A DNA stretch of 64,000 nt from Bradyrhizobium barranii subsp. apii (GTDB lineage Bacteria > Pseudomonadota > Alphaproteobacteria > Rhizobiales > Xanthobacteraceae): the NCBI RefSeq assembly GCF_011516635.5, contig NZ_CP096255.1, positions 2,602,501-2,666,500 of the forward strand, in the 5' to 3' direction. This document shows positions 26,656-35,484 of this stretch, piece after piece. Position 1 is the first letter of the stretch, and each line of letters opens with the position of its first letter. Made by a program: the position numbers and the translations under genes. The notes under the pieces were generated by a model that worked only from the letters and a program-made list of their open reading frames with translations, did no database searches and was not told the origin of the DNA.

Positions 26656-27198
26656 ATGAACCAGCCGGCATCCGCCTATTTCATCGAGGACCGCCACGAT
26701 CCCAACGAGACGCATACGCTCTCGGTGCTCGTGCAGAACGAGCCGGGCGTGCTTGCGCGCGTTATCGGGCTGTTCTCCGGGCGCGGCTACAACATCGAGA
26801 GTCTCACCGTCTCGGAGACCGAGAGCCAGAAGCATCTGTCGCGCATCACCATCGTCACCACGGGAACGCCGATGGTGATCGAGCAGATCAAGCACCAGCT
26901 TGACCGCATGATCCCGGTCTATCGCGTCGTCGATATGACCCTGACCAAGCGCTCGATCGAGCGCGAGCTTGCGATGGTGAAGGTGCGCGGGCAGGGCGAG
27001 CATCGTGTCGAGGCGCTGCGGCTGGCGGATGCGTTCCGCGCTCGCGTGATCGACGCCACCACCGAGAGCTTTGTGTTCGAGATCACAGGCAATACGGACA
27101 AGATCAACCAGTTTATCGACCTGATGCGCCCGCTCGGCCTTGTCGAGGTGTCGCGCACCGGCGTTGCCGCGATTGGCCGCGGGCCTGAGGGGATGTGA
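26656..27198 (+). CDS. ilvN: Acetolactate synthase, small (regulatory) subunit
   Basis: 180 residues from ATG at 26656 after GAGGGGACGACC. An ACT domain at the N-terminus (HTLSVLVQNEPGVLARVIGLFSGRGYNIESLTV) binds valine for feedback inhibition, and the C-terminal half ends FIDLMRPLGLVEVSRTGVAAIGRG. Partner of the ilvB product. Because of the frameshift just upstream, an open frame appears to fuse this gene to the dehydratase; that fusion is an artefact of the shift, since this start and its ribosome binding site are normal. Confidence 0.96.
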   Translation: MNQPASAYFIEDRHDPNETHTLSVLVQNEPGVLARVIGLFSGRGYNIESLTVSETESQKHLSRITIVTTGTPMVIEQIKHQLDRMIPVYRVVDMTLTKRSIERELAMVKVRGQGEHRVEALRLADAFRARVIDATTESFVFEITGNTDKINQFIDLMRPLGLVEVSRTGVAAIGRGPEGM

Positions 27199-27201
27199 GC
27201 C

Positions 27202-27897
27202 ATGCTGGCGCGCGACTGGTACTATAACGAGCGCAACCGGATGGGGATCGAGCCCGCAGTGGCCTCGATCTACGACGCCCATGACGATGCCGATCTGCGG
27301 GCGCGCGCCGCGCTGAAAATGCTCGGGGTGCAGCGCGGCTGGCGCATCGCGGATATCGGCTGTGGCAACGGCGTGCTCGCGACCGAAGCGGCGCTGATGG
27401 GTGCCGAGGTGGACGCCATCGATATCTCGCCGGCGATGCTGGCGCTCGCCGAGATCTACGCCCGCGACCGTAAGGCGCCCGTGCGCACACAGTCCGCCGG
27501 CTTGCTCAGCTTCGCCTACCGCCCGGAATCCTACGATCTGATCGTCAGCGAGTTCACGCTGCACCATCTGCCGGATTTCTGGAAGGCGGTGGCGATGTCG
27601 CGGATCTACCGTGCATTGAAGCCGGGCGCGAGCTTCTATCTGCGCGACATCGTCTACGCCTCGATGCCCGATGCCATCGAGCGCGACGTCGAGCAATGGG
27701 CCGACTTCCATATCAAGAACCACGATTTTTCGCGCGAAAGCGTCGTCACGCACATGCGCGACGAATATTCCACCTTCGGCTGGGTGATGGAGCGGATGCT
27801 GACCGATGTCGGCTTCACGCTGGTCTCTGTCGACTACCACGCGCCCATGCACGGCACTTATCTGCTGCGGAAAGCGAAAGCCGGCGAGCAAGGCTAG
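27202..27897 (+). CDS. Class I SAM-dependent methyltransferase
   Basis: 231 residues, three bases after ilvN. Rossmann-type SAM binding: IADIGCGNGVLATEAALMG (motif I, near residue 50), VDAIDISPAML (motif II), and YDLIVSEFTLHHLPDFW as motif IV/V. No target-recognition motif that I can identify, so it may act on a small molecule. The immediate spacing to ilvN suggests it belongs to the ilv transcript, but a metabolic link is not evident. Confidence 0.85.
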   Translation: MLARDWYYNERNRMGIEPAVASIYDAHDDADLRARAALKMLGVQRGWRIADIGCGNGVLATEAALMGAEVDAIDISPAMLALAEIYARDRKAPVRTQSAGLLSFAYRPESYDLIVSEFTLHHLPDFWKAVAMSRIYRALKPGASFYLRDIVYASMPDAIERDVEQWADFHIKNHDFSRESVVTHMRDEYSTFGWVMERMLTDVGFTLVSVDYHAPMHGTYLLRKAKAGEQG

Positions 27898-27946
27898 AAC
27901 AGAACAACAAACAGGGCTGCACGACAAAGCAGAACCGAGAACAACA

Positions 27947-28822
27947 ATGAAGCCGGCCGATATCCTCATCGCCATTCTGGTGGCGGTCATCTGGGGGCTT
28001 GCCTTCGTGGCGAGCCGGATCGCGCTCGACGAATTTTCGCCGGAGCTGATGACGGCGATGCGCTTCACCATTGCCGCGGTGCCGTGCCTGTTCATTCCCA
28101 AGCCGAAGATCGCCTGGTCGCTGCTGATCGCGATCAGCTTCACGCTGTTCCTGGGCCAGTTCCTGAGCCAGGCCTATGGCATCGCGCGTGGTGTGCCGGT
28201 GGGGCTCACCTCTGTCGTCGTGCAGAGCCAGGCGCTGTTCACCATCGGCTTTGCCGCGATCGCATTCGGCGAGCGGCCGACGCCGGTGCAGACGCTTGGC
28301 ATCGTCGTCGCCGCAGTCGGCCTGCTCTTGATCTGCGGTACCGTCGGTTACGATTTCAGCGTTGGTGCCTTCGCGGTGCTGATGATCGCCCCGATTTGCT
28401 TTGCCGTCGGCAATCTCCTGCTGCGCGGCGCCCGTGGCGCGCCGATGTTCGACCTGTTCGCCTGGCTCTGCCTCACCGCCGCCGTGCCACTGTTCGCGCT
28501 GGCGCTGGTCGTCAACGGGCCGGCGCCGACCTTCCAGTCGCTGATCCATATGTCGCCGACTGGCCTCGTCTGCCTGCTGGCGATCGGCGCCATCTCGACC
28601 AGCATCGCCTATTGGCTGTGGGGCCGGCTGCTGCGTGATTATCCAGCCGCTCAAGTGGTGCCGTTCGCGCTGCTGGTGCCGTTCGTCGGCTCGGCTGCTT
28701 CCAGCATCGTGTTTGGCGAGAAATTCGGACCGTTGCGGCTGGCCGGGATGCTGACGGTCATCGGCGGCATCGCGGTGATGGTGCTGGCGAGACGCCCGCA
28801 GCCGCTGCCGAAGACCGCGTGA
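27947..28822 (+). CDS. EamA/DMT-family transporter
   Basis: 291 residues from ATG at 27947; the longer open frame begins inside the methyltransferase gene and was rejected. About ten membrane helices in two EamA repeats, starting DILIAILVAVIWGLAFVASRIAL. Members export amino acids or other metabolites. Next to a LysE-type exporter and within an ilv gene group, so branched-chain or related amino acid export is a reasonable guess but no more. Confidence 0.9.
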   Translation: MKPADILIAILVAVIWGLAFVASRIALDEFSPELMTAMRFTIAAVPCLFIPKPKIAWSLLIAISFTLFLGQFLSQAYGIARGVPVGLTSVVVQSQALFTIGFAAIAFGERPTPVQTLGIVVAAVGLLLICGTVGYDFSVGAFAVLMIAPICFAVGNLLLRGARGAPMFDLFAWLCLTAAVPLFALALVVNGPAPTFQSLIHMSPTGLVCLLAIGAISTSIAYWLWGRLLRDYPAAQVVPFALLVPFVGSAASSIVFGEKFGPLRLAGMLTVIGGIAVMVLARRPQPLPKTA

Positions 28823-28829
28823 GGTGAGC

Positions 28830-29432
28830 ATGTCCCAGTCGCTGCTCTATGCCTTCATCATCTTCGCCCTCGTCATGTTCTTCACGCCGGGGCCGAACAA
28901 CATCATGCTGCTGTCGTCGGGACTGACTTACGGCTTCCGCCGCACCATCCCGCATATCGCCGGCATCACGATCGGCTTCGCCTTCATGGTCGGCGCCGTT
29001 GGCCTCGGGCTCGGCACTGTGTTTCTGGCCTATCCGATCCTCCAGACCATCCTGAAATATGCCGGCGCCGCCTACTTGATTTACCTCGCCGCGGTGATCG
29101 CCTTCTCGGGTCCGGCCAAGCCGGGCGAGGAGGACGGCCGTGGCCCGATGACCTTCTGGGGCGCGGCGATGTTCCAGTGGATCAACGCCAAGGGCTGGGT
29201 CATCGTGATCGGCACCATCACCGCCTATGCGGCGATTGCCCAGTTCCCGATCAACATCGCGATCCAGACCGTAATCAGCCTGCTCGTCGGCACGGTCTCG
29301 ACGGTGGTCTGGGCCCTGTTCGGCACTGCACTACGACCGGTACTGACCTCGGAGCGGCTGGTCCGCGCCTTCAATATCGTGATGGCGCTCCTGCTGCTCG
29401 CCTCCCTCTACCCCGTTTTCATGGATGCATGA
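28830..29432 (+). CDS. LysE/RhtB-family amino acid exporter
   Basis: 200 residues from the ATG at 28830 with GAGGTGAG just upstream; a GTG at 28824 is also in frame. Six membrane helices. The family hallmark FTPGPNNIMLLSSGLTYGFRRTIPHI occupies about residues 18-43, and WINAKGW is seen in the middle. LysE-type proteins export amino acids when intracellular levels are high. Seven bases after the EamA gene; likely same transcript. Confidence 0.92.
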   Translation: MSQSLLYAFIIFALVMFFTPGPNNIMLLSSGLTYGFRRTIPHIAGITIGFAFMVGAVGLGLGTVFLAYPILQTILKYAGAAYLIYLAAVIAFSGPAKPGEEDGRGPMTFWGAAMFQWINAKGWVIVIGTITAYAAIAQFPINIAIQTVISLLVGTVSTVVWALFGTALRPVLTSERLVRAFNIVMALLLLASLYPVFMDA

Positions 29433-29486
29433 TGTCGCGGATTTCCATGCAGAAACGGGTTTCCCTAGGGGCTGAAAATGCTCTAG

Positions 29487-30584
<1,098 letters not shown>

Positions 30585-30593
30585 CGGCTGCGC

Positions 30594-30635
30594 CGTCATT
30601 CCGGGTTCGCGACTTCGTCGCGCCCCGGAATGACG
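30594..30635. repeat. Palindromic repeat family C, copy 1
   Basis: Perfect 12-base arms CGTCATTCCGGG and CCCGGAATGACG separated by 18 bases that contain a smaller hairpin (CGCGACTTCGTCGCG). Lies nine bases after ilvC. The same arms occur at 53931. Confidence 0.85.
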
Positions 30636-30690
30636 AGCGAAACACAAGCTTCGCTCGCCAAACCAAATTTTAAACCTTCTCGACTACATC

Positions 30691-30724
30691 GGAGCGAGAT
30701 CGCGAACGGCGGTCTCGCTCCTTT
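30691..30724 (+). terminator. Probable terminator after ilvC
   Basis: Perfect 9-bp stem GGAGCGAGA / TCTCGCTCC with a 13-base loop, followed by TTTC, about 105 bases after the ilvC stop. Confidence 0.65.
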
Positions 30725-31056
30725 CATCTCGCGCGAAGCATTGCTGCTTCATTCAAATTCTTCGCGAGCTGACGTGCCCTCTGAGCACGAAGAACTGACG
30801 CTTAAACCACATTCTTGGTCTCGCGTCGTTTTCATGACTTCTCCAAAAGCTCGCGATCGCCAAAACCCCAGCGTCTTCAGAGTCAAGGATTCGACTCTTC
30901 ATCCGCATCTTCAGGGCGCACTCAATCTCATGTCGCGAAGCTCGCGCGCCGCTTCATCTTAAGAATCGACACCCGCGACGTCCCTTTGAGCGTTGGGTGG
31001 CATTGCGCTGACACATCCTTCTCTCCATGATCGCGGGAACTTGAGGGGAGGGGTCT

Positions 31057-31908
31057 ATGCGATCTGTCGTCATCACCGGCGCGTCCACCGGCATCGGCTG
31101 GGCCAGTGCGAAATTTCTGATCGGGCGCGGCTACGGCGTCTTCGGCAGCGTCCGCAAGCAGGCCGACGCCGACCGGCTCAGGGGTGAGTTCGGCGCGAAC
31201 TTCACGCCGCTCCTGTTCGAAGTTACCGACGAGGCCGCCGTGCTCGCCGCTGCGCGCCAGGTTCGCGAGGCGCTGGCTGGCGACACGCTGGCGGGGCTCG
31301 TCAACAATGCCGGCATTGCGGTCGCGGGGCCGGTCCTGGAATTGTCGGTCGACGATTTCCGCCGCCAGATGGACATCAACGTCATCGGCCCGGTCATCGC
31401 GACGCAAGCCTTCGGGCCGCTGCTCGGCGCGGACCCATCGCTGAAGGGGCCGAAGGGGCGGATCGTGATGATCAGCTCGGTCGCCGGCAAGAACGGCAAT
31501 CCGCTGTCGGCGCCTTACTGCACCTCCAAGCACGCCATCGAAGGGCTGTCGGAGAGCCTGCGGCGTGAGCTGATGCTGTTCGGGATCGACGTCATCATCG
31601 TCGCCCCGGGCGCAGTGAAGACGCCGATCTGGAGCAAGGCCGAAGAGATCGATCTCTCCGTCTATCAGAACTCGCCCTATCTGCCGGCGCTGAACAAGGT
31701 CATGGCGTTCATGATGGACCTCGGTGCGAAGGGGCTGCCGGCCGAGCGGATCGCCGAAATCGTGTTCGAGGCGCTGACCGCCGCGAGCCCCAAGGTGCGT
31801 TACCAGATCACACCGGACCCGCTGCGCCATCTGATCGGCGCATTGCTGCCGAAACGGACGGTCGATCGCATCATCGCCAAGCGCCTGGGGTTCCTGCCGC
31901 AGGGCTGA
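31057..31908 (+). CDS. Short-chain dehydrogenase/reductase
   Basis: 283 residues. Classical SDR: NAD(P) motif TGASTGIG at 7-14, NNAG in VNNAGIAVAG, and active-site Ser ... Tyr-x-x-x-Lys in MISSVAGKNGNPLSAPYCTSKHA. The C-terminal part (about 200-283) resembles the retinol dehydrogenase-like long SDRs. Start ATG at 31057 preceded by TTGAGGGGAGGGGTCT. Stands alone; substrate not predictable. Confidence 0.92.
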   Translation: MRSVVITGASTGIGWASAKFLIGRGYGVFGSVRKQADADRLRGEFGANFTPLLFEVTDEAAVLAAARQVREALAGDTLAGLVNNAGIAVAGPVLELSVDDFRRQMDINVIGPVIATQAFGPLLGADPSLKGPKGRIVMISSVAGKNGNPLSAPYCTSKHAIEGLSESLRRELMLFGIDVIIVAPGAVKTPIWSKAEEIDLSVYQNSPYLPALNKVMAFMMDLGAKGLPAERIAEIVFEALTAASPKVRYQITPDPLRHLIGALLPKRTVDRIIAKRLGFLPQG

Positions 31909-31915
31909 TCGACGT

Positions 31916-32536
31916 TCAGCTCGCTTCGGCCGTCCGTCGTCGGGGGTGGGCGGCCATCGCGATCAGCCGCAGCGCCATCACGGCGAGTAGCGGAATAAGG
32001 AAGGCGGCATAGAGCGGCATCGCCGGCACGCGCTTGCCGAACGACACCATGAACTGGAACCAGAGGTAATAGCCGCCCACGAGGTGCAGCACGCGCCAGG
32101 CCTGCGGTCCGAGCAGCGCGGCGGTGCGGTCGAACGAGGTCGCGCTCATGGCGATGATGAATGCATAGCCGATGCCGCCGAAGATGTAGGAGGCGGCCGA
32201 GGTGGCCTCCACAAAGCCGGCCGGGTCCATTTTGGCGAAGGCAACGATCGCGCCTGCGTGGATGGCGTGGGAGGCCGCAAAGCTCAGGCCCAGATCGCGA
32301 CGGTTGCGGCGCTGCCAGCGGGTCCAGGCGTTAGGCCACAGCCGTGCGAGCGCCGCAGCACTGAAGGCAAGGCAGAACAGCAGCAGCGAGCTTCGCGCGG
32401 TGAAACGGATCACCATCCGTACGCCCTCGACCTCGAACTGCCGCATCGACGCGATCCACAGGCTGAGCGCGATCAGGCTCAGGGTGAGCACGGCGAGCAG
32501 CCGCCAGCCCTCGAACCAGTTTTGGCGTTGTGACAT
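31916..32536 (-). CDS. Ferric reductase-like transmembrane protein
   Basis: 206 residues, about six membrane helices. Histidines in SFAASHAIHAGAIVAF and WRVLHLVGGYYLWFQF sit in neighbouring helices, as in ferric-reductase/YedZ(MsrQ)-like cytochrome b proteins, so it may bind haem. Good ribosome binding site GGGAGGAG before ATG at 32536. Divergent from a TetR regulator across a short region with two matching operators, so it is probably that regulator's target. Confidence 0.8.
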   Translation of the reverse strand: MSQRQNWFEGWRLLAVLTLSLIALSLWIASMRQFEVEGVRMVIRFTARSSLLLFCLAFSAAALARLWPNAWTRWQRRNRRDLGLSFAASHAIHAGAIVAFAKMDPAGFVEATSAASYIFGGIGYAFIIAMSATSFDRTAALLGPQAWRVLHLVGGYYLWFQFMVSFGKRVPAMPLYAAFLIPLLAVMALRLIAMAAHPRRRTAEAS

Positions 32537-32553
32537 GGCGGTCTCCTCCCTAA

Positions 32554-32570
32554 TGTAAGCATCGATTACA
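32554..32570. promoter_or_regulatory. TetR-type operator 1
   Basis: TGTAAGCATCGATTACA: a 17-base dyad TGTAA-N7-TTACA located 18 bases upstream of the ferric-reductase-like gene. Its reverse complement differs from operator 2 in only two central bases. Confidence 0.75.
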
Positions 32571-32596
32571 TTTCAGGTTGGCGAAATCGTCAACGG

Positions 32597-32613
32597 TGTA
32601 ATCAGTGCTTACA
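32597..32613. promoter_or_regulatory. TetR-type operator 2
   Basis: TGTAATCAGTGCTTACA: same TGTAA-N7-TTACA dyad, 27 bases upstream of the tetR start. The two sites lie 43 bases apart (about four helical turns), which fits autoregulation together with control of the divergent gene. Confidence 0.75.
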
Positions 32614-32639
32614 TCGTTTGGGTGATGCTAGGAAGCGCC

Positions 32640-33305
32640 ATGCCCGCCCGACAGCCGTCCAAGCCGCGCACCCGCCGCCAAACGCCGGAAGCCCGGCCCT
32701 ATCATCACGGTGACCTCCGCCGCGTGCTGATCGATGCTGCGTTGCAACTGGCGGCGGAGGGTGCCGAAGTCTCGGTGCGCGAGGCCGCACGCCGGACCGC
32801 GGTTTCGCCGGGGGCGCCGTTCCGGCACTTCCCCAACCGCGACGCGCTGATGGCGGCGGTGGCCGGGGAGGCGCAGCGGCGCTTTCGAGCCGAGATCGAG
32901 GTGGCGCTGGACCAGGCGCCGGCCACCGACCCGCTCGGCCGCTTCCGCGCCTTCGGGCTCGCCTACCTGCGCTGGGCGATGCGCAACCCCGCGCATTTCG
33001 AGATCATCTCCACGGGGCGCTACTTCGCCCATGGCAGCTCCGCGGAGTTGACACGCGACAATGCCGAGCTGATCGCTCTGACCGAACGGATGGTGGCAGA
33101 CGCGGCGGAGCAGGGCCTGCTGCGGTCGGCCGACCTCAAGCGAATCCAGATCGCCGGCCGCGCCCTGGTCTACGGCTTTGCCCGGATGAACCTCGACGGC
33201 CACTTTCCGCGCTGGGGGGTGGAGGAGGGCGAGACCGAGCGGATGGCGGAAGGGGTGATCGACCTGTTTATCGCGGGGATCGCGAAGTCGGGCCGCGGCT
33301 CCTGA
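32640..33305 (+). CDS. TetR/AcrR-family transcriptional regulator
   Basis: 221 residues from the ATG at 32640, chosen because AGGAAG lies just upstream; an earlier GTG at 32622 is in frame. N-terminal helix-turn-helix (HHGDLRRVLIDAALQLAAEGAEVSVREAARRTAVSPGAPFRHFPNRDAL is the recognition region, about 25-73), then a C-terminal ligand domain of the WHG type. Divergent from the ferric-reductase-like gene; two TGTAA-N7-TTACA sites fill the space between them. Confidence 0.92.
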   Translation: MPARQPSKPRTRRQTPEARPYHHGDLRRVLIDAALQLAAEGAEVSVREAARRTAVSPGAPFRHFPNRDALMAAVAGEAQRRFRAEIEVALDQAPATDPLGRFRAFGLAYLRWAMRNPAHFEIISTGRYFAHGSSAELTRDNAELIALTERMVADAAEQGLLRSADLKRIQIAGRALVYGFARMNLDGHFPRWGVEEGETERMAEGVIDLFIAGIAKSGRGS

Positions 33306-33641
33306 CCTGACTGACCCTCATGGTGAGGAGGCGCATAGCGCCGTCTGCGGACGATGCTTCGCATCGCCGCGAGATCCATGAAAGTCCCGGCTGCCAATCC
33401 GGGCCTCGCCCTTCGAGACGCCTGCTTCGCAGGCTCCTCAGGGTGAGGGATGGAGTTGGCCGTGCGGCTGTTCGCCGCCTACTAACATTAAGCGAAGGTC
33501 GGACCGCGACACGCGTTGCTTGTCCGTGACCATTCAATTACAGTTTTATGACACGGTGCAGGCTTCCGGCTGCGCCGAACGCCGCAGGCCGGTCCGACGG
33601 CTGGGTATTCATCGCGCCGGACCAGAAGTTGCGTGCCGTCG
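33306..33641. other. Intergenic stretch with repeat D
   Basis: 336 bases, no gene seen. About 40 percent is repeat D (33315-33449). Small frames overlapping it are repeat-derived. The remaining 190 bases should contain the promoter of the following sulfatase-like gene; no clear motif found. Confidence 0.55.
33315..33449. repeat. Palindromic repeat family D
   Basis: Imperfect 16-base terminal inverted repeat (CCCTCATGGTGAGGAG at 33315-33330 against CTCCTCAGGGTGAGGG at 33434-33449). It encloses small hairpins such as GATGCTTCGCATC and GCCTGCTTCGCAGGC. Typical mosaic repeat between genes in this group of bacteria. Confidence 0.75.
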
Positions 33642-35357
33642 ATGGCGTCCGCGCCGAATCCAGGTCCTTCTGCCACCACCGCCGTGCTGGCGAGCGTTGC
33701 CGCGCTCGGCATATGGCGCCTGCTTGCGGTTGCCGCGCCGCATCTTGCCGCCCTCGCGCTGATGTACGAGACCGAGACCGATTTGGGTTCGCGGCTTTCG
33801 TTCGTGCTCGCCTGGGGCATCCTCAATTTCTTCTGGATCACGCTCTTGCGGCGGCCGGCATTGTCGGGCGCGCTGTCGCTGACCATGGTCGTCGTGCTGG
33901 TGCTGCTGTCGCGGCTCAAGCACGACGTCGTGCAGATGACGGTCAACTTCATCGACCTGATGATGATCGACCGCGACACCGTGGCGTTCCTGTTCACGAT
34001 CTTCCCGAACTTGCGCTGGTCGGTGATCGGGGCCGGCCTCGTCACGCTGCCGCTGATGTATGCGCTGTGGTGGCTCGATCCGTTTCGCATCCGCCGCCTG
34101 CCGGCGTTCGCGTCCACGCTCGCCTGTCTTGCCGCACTGGTCGGCTATTCGCTCTATCATCCAGACGAGGCCTGGCGCGGCTATTACGACGACGGCTATC
34201 TCTCGAAATTCTTCCGCTCCGGCGTCAGCGCGGTTTCCGACTTCGCGCAATACGGCTTCATGGAGTCGGCCGCCTCGACCAACGAGCGGCTCAACATGCC
34301 GCTGGTGGATGCCTGCCACCCCGCGGGCCGCCGGCCGAACATCATCATGGTCCATGATGAATCGAGCTTCGACATCCGCGCCGCCCAGGGCATCAAGGTG
34401 CCGCCGCGCTATGGCGATCATTTCAAATCCTTTGACGGCAAGCAGCGCACGTTCCTTGCCGAGAGCAATGGCGGGCCGAGCTGGTTCACCGAATACAACG
34501 TGCTCGCTGGCCTCTCCTCGCGCTCGTTCGGCCGCTTCGCTTATTTCGTGACGCGCATCGCCTCAAACCGCGTCGAGCGGGGCCTCCCGCTGGCGCTGCG
34601 CCGCTGCGGCTATGACACGTTATCGCTCTATCCCGCCTATGGCGGCTTCATGGGCGCGCGCAGCTTTCAGGTGACGACGGGCGTCGAACGCTTCCTCGAC
34701 TCGAAGGATCTCGGCGCCAAGGACGTAGAGCCGGACTCCTTTTTCTACGACAAGGCGCTCCAGCTGATGGGCCAGCAGCCGCCGAACAAGCCGCTGTTCA
34801 CCTTCATCTATCTCGGCGCCAATCATTTCCCCTGGGAGACGCGCTTCCGCCCCGACCTACTGCCGAACTGGCGCGCGCCGGGCAATAATGTGGCGTCCAT
34901 CGACGAATATCTGCGCCGGCAGGCGATGAGCGCTGAGCAGTACAGAGCGTTTGTCGCGGGGCTGAAGAAGAATTTTCCCGGCGAGCCCTTCCTGATCGTG
35001 CGCTACGGCGATCACCAGCCTGAGTTTGCGCCGAACCTCCTCGAGCCCGGGCTCGACGAGGGTGCCCTCGGCAAGAAGCTCGACGCTTACGACCCGCGTC
35101 TCTACGCGACCTATTACGCGATCGACGCCATCAATTTCGAGCCGGTGAAGAGCGAGGCCGTGATGGACACGGTCGACGGCCCCTATCTCCCGCTGGTGAT
35201 CCAGGAAGCCGCCGGCATTCCGCTCGATCCCTCCTTTGCCGAGCAGAAGCAGATCATGCTCCGCTGCAAAGGCATCTTCTACGGCTGCAAGGACGGCGCC
35301 GAGGCGCGGCGGTTGAACCGCCTCCTGATCAATGCCGGGATCATCCGGGGGCTGTAG
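33642..35357 (+). CDS. Membrane-anchored sulfatase-like (LtaS/phosphoethanolamine transferase-like) enzyme
   Basis: 571 residues from ATG at 33642; a GTG at 33633 is in frame. Four or five N-terminal membrane helices (to about residue 180), then a periplasmic alkaline-phosphatase-superfamily domain. Metal-site motifs: MVHDESSFD (about 230), a probable nucleophile in NGGPSWFTEY, and RYGDHQPEF near 450. Members transfer phosphoglycerol or phosphoethanolamine to glycans or lipids, or hydrolyse sulfates. In alphaproteobacteria a role in decorating periplasmic glucans or lipid A is possible. No neighbouring gene narrows it down. Confidence 0.8.
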   Translation: MASAPNPGPSATTAVLASVAALGIWRLLAVAAPHLAALALMYETETDLGSRLSFVLAWGILNFFWITLLRRPALSGALSLTMVVVLVLLSRLKHDVVQMTVNFIDLMMIDRDTVAFLFTIFPNLRWSVIGAGLVTLPLMYALWWLDPFRIRRLPAFASTLACLAALVGYSLYHPDEAWRGYYDDGYLSKFFRSGVSAVSDFAQYGFMESAASTNERLNMPLVDACHPAGRRPNIIMVHDESSFDIRAAQGIKVPPRYGDHFKSFDGKQRTFLAESNGGPSWFTEYNVLAGLSSRSFGRFAYFVTRIASNRVERGLPLALRRCGYDTLSLYPAYGGFMGARSFQVTTGVERFLDSKDLGAKDVEPDSFFYDKALQLMGQQPPNKPLFTFIYLGANHFPWETRFRPDLLPNWRAPGNNVASIDEYLRRQAMSAEQYRAFVAGLKKNFPGEPFLIVRYGDHQPEFAPNLLEPGLDEGALGKKLDAYDPRLYATYYAIDAINFEPVKSEAVMDTVDGPYLPLVIQEAAGIPLDPSFAEQKQIMLRCKGIFYGCKDGAEARRLNRLLINAGIIRGL

Positions 35358-35384
35358 CGCTGATCGCTACGCAGACCCAGATCG

Positions 35385-35473
35385 TAGGGTGGCAAAGCGA
35401 AGCGTGCCCACCATCCTGTTGCGCGTGTTGAGAGACGGTGGGCACGGCGCTTACGCGCCTTTGCCCCCCCTAC
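35385..35473. repeat. Repeat family B, copy 2
   Basis: Same layout as 21546: GTAGGGTGGCAAAGCGAAG at one end, GCGCCTTTGCCCCCCCTAC at the other, with internal GTGCCCACC / GGTGGGCAC. It lies between two convergent genes, as does copy 1. Confidence 0.85.
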
Positions 35474-35484
35474 GAAATCCGGGC

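Larger units (their letters stand above)
30585..31056. other. Intergenic stretch after ilvC
   Basis: 472 bases without a convincing gene. It holds palindrome C (30594-30635), the ilvC terminator (30691-30724), and then serine/arginine-rich short frames that I judge non-coding. The last 100 bases carry the start region of the SDR gene. Confidence 0.6.

Noticed and set aside
25660..27198. Apparent 512-residue fusion of a dehydratase and acetolactate synthase small subunit
   Set aside because: Caused by a one-base frameshift; the real dehydratase C-terminus lies in another frame and ilvN has its own start and ribosome binding site.
30630..31030. Small frames after ilvC
   Set aside because: They begin in palindrome C or run through the terminator and have serine/arginine-biased composition without homology I recognise.
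33520..34357. Plus-strand frames overlapping the sulfatase-like gene
   Set aside because: Out-of-frame shadows with alanine/arginine bias; the 33642 frame has membrane helices and catalytic motifs.
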